Source of the DNA: an uncultured bacterium
Lineage (GTDB): Bacteria; Patescibacteriota; Minisyncoccia; Phycocordibacterales; Phycocordibacteraceae
Assembly: GCA_943914435.1 (NCBI GenBank)
Contig: CALUBY010000046.1
Location: 1-6,514, forward strand
DNA length: 6,514 bases
Direction: 5' to 3'
The notes below the pieces were generated by a model. It saw only the letters and a list, made by a program, of their open reading frames with translations, was not told where the DNA came from and made no database searches. Below are positions 4,082-6,514 of this stretch, one piece after another (position 1 is the stretch's first letter; every line of letters starts with the position of its first letter). Made by a program: the position numbers and the translations under genes.

Positions 4082-6514
4082 GTGCGGCTTATTGCGAACA
4101 CCGGTAGAGATCGAACGTTCGACATTTTGAGCGGTCTCAAGCGCCAGACTCTGGACGTTCTTACCGACGAAGTGTCAATCTTCGGAGCGCACGCTGCGCT
4201 TGAGGCTGGTCCCTGTACTTTAGCGCGGGTTCTGCTTGGTTCTTCAACTGACGCGCTTCTTACTGGTGAAACTACTGACCGGGTACGCCGCAACCGTCTG
4301 CAGAACCGGGCGATTTCTACTGCCCTTGCCCGAGCGCTCGCAACTGCGGATATCAGGCAAACGCGATTGCCCCCCTCACAATCAGTACTCCTGACGCAGC
4401 GGGGCGCCGTCTTGGGCAATTGTAGTCTGACGACCGGCGGTCTTGGCATTGCTCCGCAGTCCCGGCTCGGTTTCATCCAGCAAACTGAGAACGACACGGA
4501 ATTGGCCATGGTTCGCCAGTGGTTTGAAACAGAGTGGAAAGCTGCCAATCCGCAGGGTCCTGCAGTGGCTGCGTTAATCGAAGCTGTTAATGTGGCCTCC
4601 TCCGAACATGCCCCTCGCACAGTCTACACTCAGGCACTTTACCAGCTATTTTCTGAGATGCAGGCGGGCACGGACGAGTCGCGCATTGTCGACCCTGCGA
4701 CTGGCATCCGAGACACACAGATCTGGTCAAAACTATATCGTTTTCAAAAGGATGGGGTCATCGGCGCTATTGACAAACTGCAGCGCTTTGGTGGCTGTAT
4801 CATCGCCGATAGCGTCGGACTGGGCAAAACCTTTGAGGCGTTGGCTGTTATCAAGTACTTCGAGTTGCGCAACGCTCGCGTGCTTGTCCTCGCGCCTAAG
4901 CGTTTGCGTGAAAACTGGACGCTTTGGACGCGCAATGATGTCCGCAACATGCTTGCTCGCGACCGCTTCGCGTTCGACGTTCTGAATCATACCGATCTAT
5001 CTCGCGAGGGCGGTCAATCCGGCGACATTGATCTAAGTCATATTAACTGGGCTAACTACGATTTGGTCGTTATCGACGAGAGTCATAATTTTCGCAATCG
5101 CCCGTCCGGCAAAGGCGAACGCGAGAGTAGGTACGATAAGCTGCTCAATGCAGTCGTGAGGGCAGGCGTCAAGACGCGGGTGCTAATGCTGTCGGCCACC
5201 CCGGTCAACAACCGCCTCAACGACCTGAAAAATCAGATCGCCTTTGCGACCGAAGGGCACGACCAAGCGCTTGCCGGTCATGGCATTGCAAGTATTGCGA
5301 GTACGATCCGCATAGCACAGGGCCAGTTTAACCGTTGGCAGCAACTGCCGGAGACAGCGCGAACACCGGCCAAGCTTCTAGAGATGCTCGGCTTCGACTA
5401 TTTCCGCCTGCTCGATCTACTTACCATTGCGCGTAGTCGTAGGCATATCGAACGTTATTACGGCACCGCCGAGACTGGCACTTTCCCAGAGAAGCTGGCG
5501 CCAGCCAACATTAAATCTGACGTTGATCTTACCGGATCGTTCCCGCCGATAGCCGAGGTGAATAACGAGATTCGTCGCTTGAAACTGGCGGCCTTCGCAC
5601 CACTTCGCTATGTCTTGGAAAACCGCCGCGATGCTTATGAGCGGCGCTACAATCAGAATGTGGCAGGTGCTGGCGGCGGTGCCAGCGTATTTCGCCAACT
5701 GGACCGCGAAGAAAGCTTGATTGCGCTGCTGCGGGTGAACCTGCTCAAGCGCATGGAAAGCTCGGTCTACGCGTTCGCGCTGACGATTGGCCGTCAGTTG
5801 GAGGTAGTCGAGGCGCTGATCGCCCGGATTGACGCGCACGACGACAGCGTCACCTCGCCGACCATCGATGACTTGGACGACGATGACCCCGCGTTCGACC
5901 TACTCGGCGTCGGCCGCAGCGTGCGCGTGCTTCTCAGCGACGCGGACCTTGTGCGCTGGCGTCAGGATCTGACCGAAGACCGAGACCGACTCACGCGCCT
6001 GCATATGCAGGCCCAACGCGTCACAGCGGAACGAGACGCAAAGCTTGCCGATCTGAAGAAGTTGATCGCAGGCAAGCTGGCAGATCCATTCAACCCCGGT
6101 AACGTAAAGCTGCTGGTTTTCACCGCTTTCGCCGACACGGCCGCATATCTATATGACGCCATCCGGGCGGACTATCCACATCGTATGGCTTTAGTAACGG
6201 GGTCTGGTCGTAATAAAACAACACATCCCAAGCTGAACGCTGACCTCGGCTCAATCCTCACTGCCTTCGCGCCGGGTGCCAGGTCGCGGCCGGAAGCGCT
6301 GGCGGGTGAGGAGGAGATCGACCTTATTATCGCGACAGACTGCATCTCCGAAGGCCAAAACCTGCAGGACTGTGATTGTGTGGTGAATTACGATATCCAC
6401 TGGAACCCGGTTCGCATTGTTCAGCGCTTTGGTCGCGTCGATCGCTTGGGATCGCCAAACGCTGTTATCAAGCTGATAAATTTTTGGCCGAATATGGACT
6501 TAGACAGCTATATC
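4082..6514 (+). CDS. SNF2-family helicase with degenerate phospholipase-D-like N-terminal domain, 3' end cut by the window
   Basis: The frame is open for 811 codons from GTG 4082 to the window edge. Residues 1 to about 140 resemble a PLD-like domain, with LGNCSLTTGGLGI at 111-123 matching its conserved GS.N.T..GL end. The catalytic H-x-K is absent, so it is probably a binding module. The SNF2 motor follows: Walker A DSVGLGKT (243-250, Lys249), Walker B DESH (332-335), motif III SATP (371-374), a long helical insert with an acidic run near 594-602, then the C-terminal lobe with motif V ATD...EGQNLQ (751 onward) and motif VI QRFGRVDR (781-788). Such proteins translocate on double-stranded DNA using ATP. 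Related PLD-SNF2 helicases occur in defence loci, next to methyltransferases or nucleases, and DISARM also uses an SNF2 helicase (DrmD). Which system this one belongs to depends on genes beyond the window. It is divergent from SPARDA, so not in its operon. Confidence 0.9.
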   Translation, partial: MRLIANTGRDRTFDILSGLKRQTLDVLTDEVSIFGAHAALEAGPCTLARVLLGSSTDALLTGETTDRVRRNRLQNRAISTALARALATADIRQTRLPPSQSVLLTQRGAVLGNCSLTTGGLGIAPQSRLGFIQQTENDTELAMVRQWFETEWKAANPQGPAVAALIEAVNVASSEHAPRTVYTQALYQLFSEMQAGTDESRIVDPATGIRDTQIWSKLYRFQKDGVIGAIDKLQRFGGCIIADSVGLGKTFEALAVIKYFELRNARVLVLAPKRLRENWTLWTRNDVRNMLARDRFAFDVLNHTDLSREGGQSGDIDLSHINWANYDLVVIDESHNFRNRPSGKGERESRYDKLLNAVVRAGVKTRVLMLSATPVNNRLNDLKNQIAFATEGHDQALAGHGIASIASTIRIAQGQFNRWQQLPETARTPAKLLEMLGFDYFRLLDLLTIARSRRHIERYYGTAETGTFPEKLAPANIKSDVDLTGSFPPIAEVNNEIRRLKLAAFAPLRYVLENRRDAYERRYNQNVAGAGGGASVFRQLDREESLIALLRVNLLKRMESSVYAFALTIGRQLEVVEALIARIDAHDDSVTSPTIDDLDDDDPAFDLLGVGRSVRVLLSDADLVRWRQDLTEDRDRLTRLHMQAQRVTAERDAKLADLKKLIAGKLADPFNPGNVKLLVFTAFADTAAYLYDAIRADYPHRMALVTGSGRNKTTHPKLNADLGSILTAFAPGARSRPEALAGEEEIDLIIATDCISEGQNLQDCDCVVNYDIHWNPVRIVQRFGRVDRLGSPNAVIKLINFWPNMDLDSYI

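Noticed and set aside
4057..4620. 187-codon leftward frame opposite the helicase N-terminus
   Set aside because: It is antisense to a gene with a clear start and conserved motifs, and its product is serine/arginine-rich without any domain.
1..6514. CRISPR array, tRNA or rRNA gene
   Set aside because: I saw no regularly spaced repeats and no tRNA- or rRNA-like sequence on either strand.

Overview
The window looks like part of a proteobacterial accessory (defence and mobile-element) region. Base composition is moderately GC-rich. The recombinase start and the Argonaute pair resemble those I know from Alphaproteobacteria, sphingomonads especially; that taxonomic guess is an inference from family resemblance, not proof.

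Left part (1-980): the left edge cuts through a leftward gene for a Tn3-type serine recombinase (resolvase); its first 32 residues are visible. Directly upstream lie about 115 bp (107-221) carrying TGTC/GACA half-sites whose spacing closely matches the three-subsite layout of a gamma-delta/Tn3 res site. To the right, a rightward toxin-antitoxin pair follows: an AbrB/MazE-fold antitoxin (350-598) and a VapC-like PIN-domain ribonuclease toxin (591-980), with overlapping reading frames and a probable autoregulatory palindrome upstream (296-313). A resolvase, a res site and a toxin-antitoxin pair side by side is a known arrangement in Tn3-family transposons.

Middle (1175-3933): a leftward two-gene operon encodes a DUF4365-type PD-(D/E)XK nuclease fused to an APAZ-like region (436 aa), followed with a 4-bp overlap by a short prokaryotic Argonaute (483 aa, MID-PIWI, catalytic residues lost). 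Together they form a SPARDA-type system. In that known system the Argonaute uses a small guide to sense invader nucleic acid and unleashes the nuclease of its partner, killing or halting the infected cell.

Right part (3934-6514): a 148-bp divergent intergenic region carries a perfect 9-bp inverted repeat. It is followed by the first 811 codons of a rightward SNF2-family helicase with a degenerate phospholipase-D-like N-terminal domain. The gene runs off the window and probably belongs to another defence or restriction-type system.

Read together, this is a defence island: an abortive SPARDA module between a Tn3-type recombination and addiction module on one side and a helicase-based system on the other. 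Whether the toxin-antitoxin pair and SPARDA are cargo of one transposon cannot be decided here, because no terminal inverted repeat or transposase is visible.
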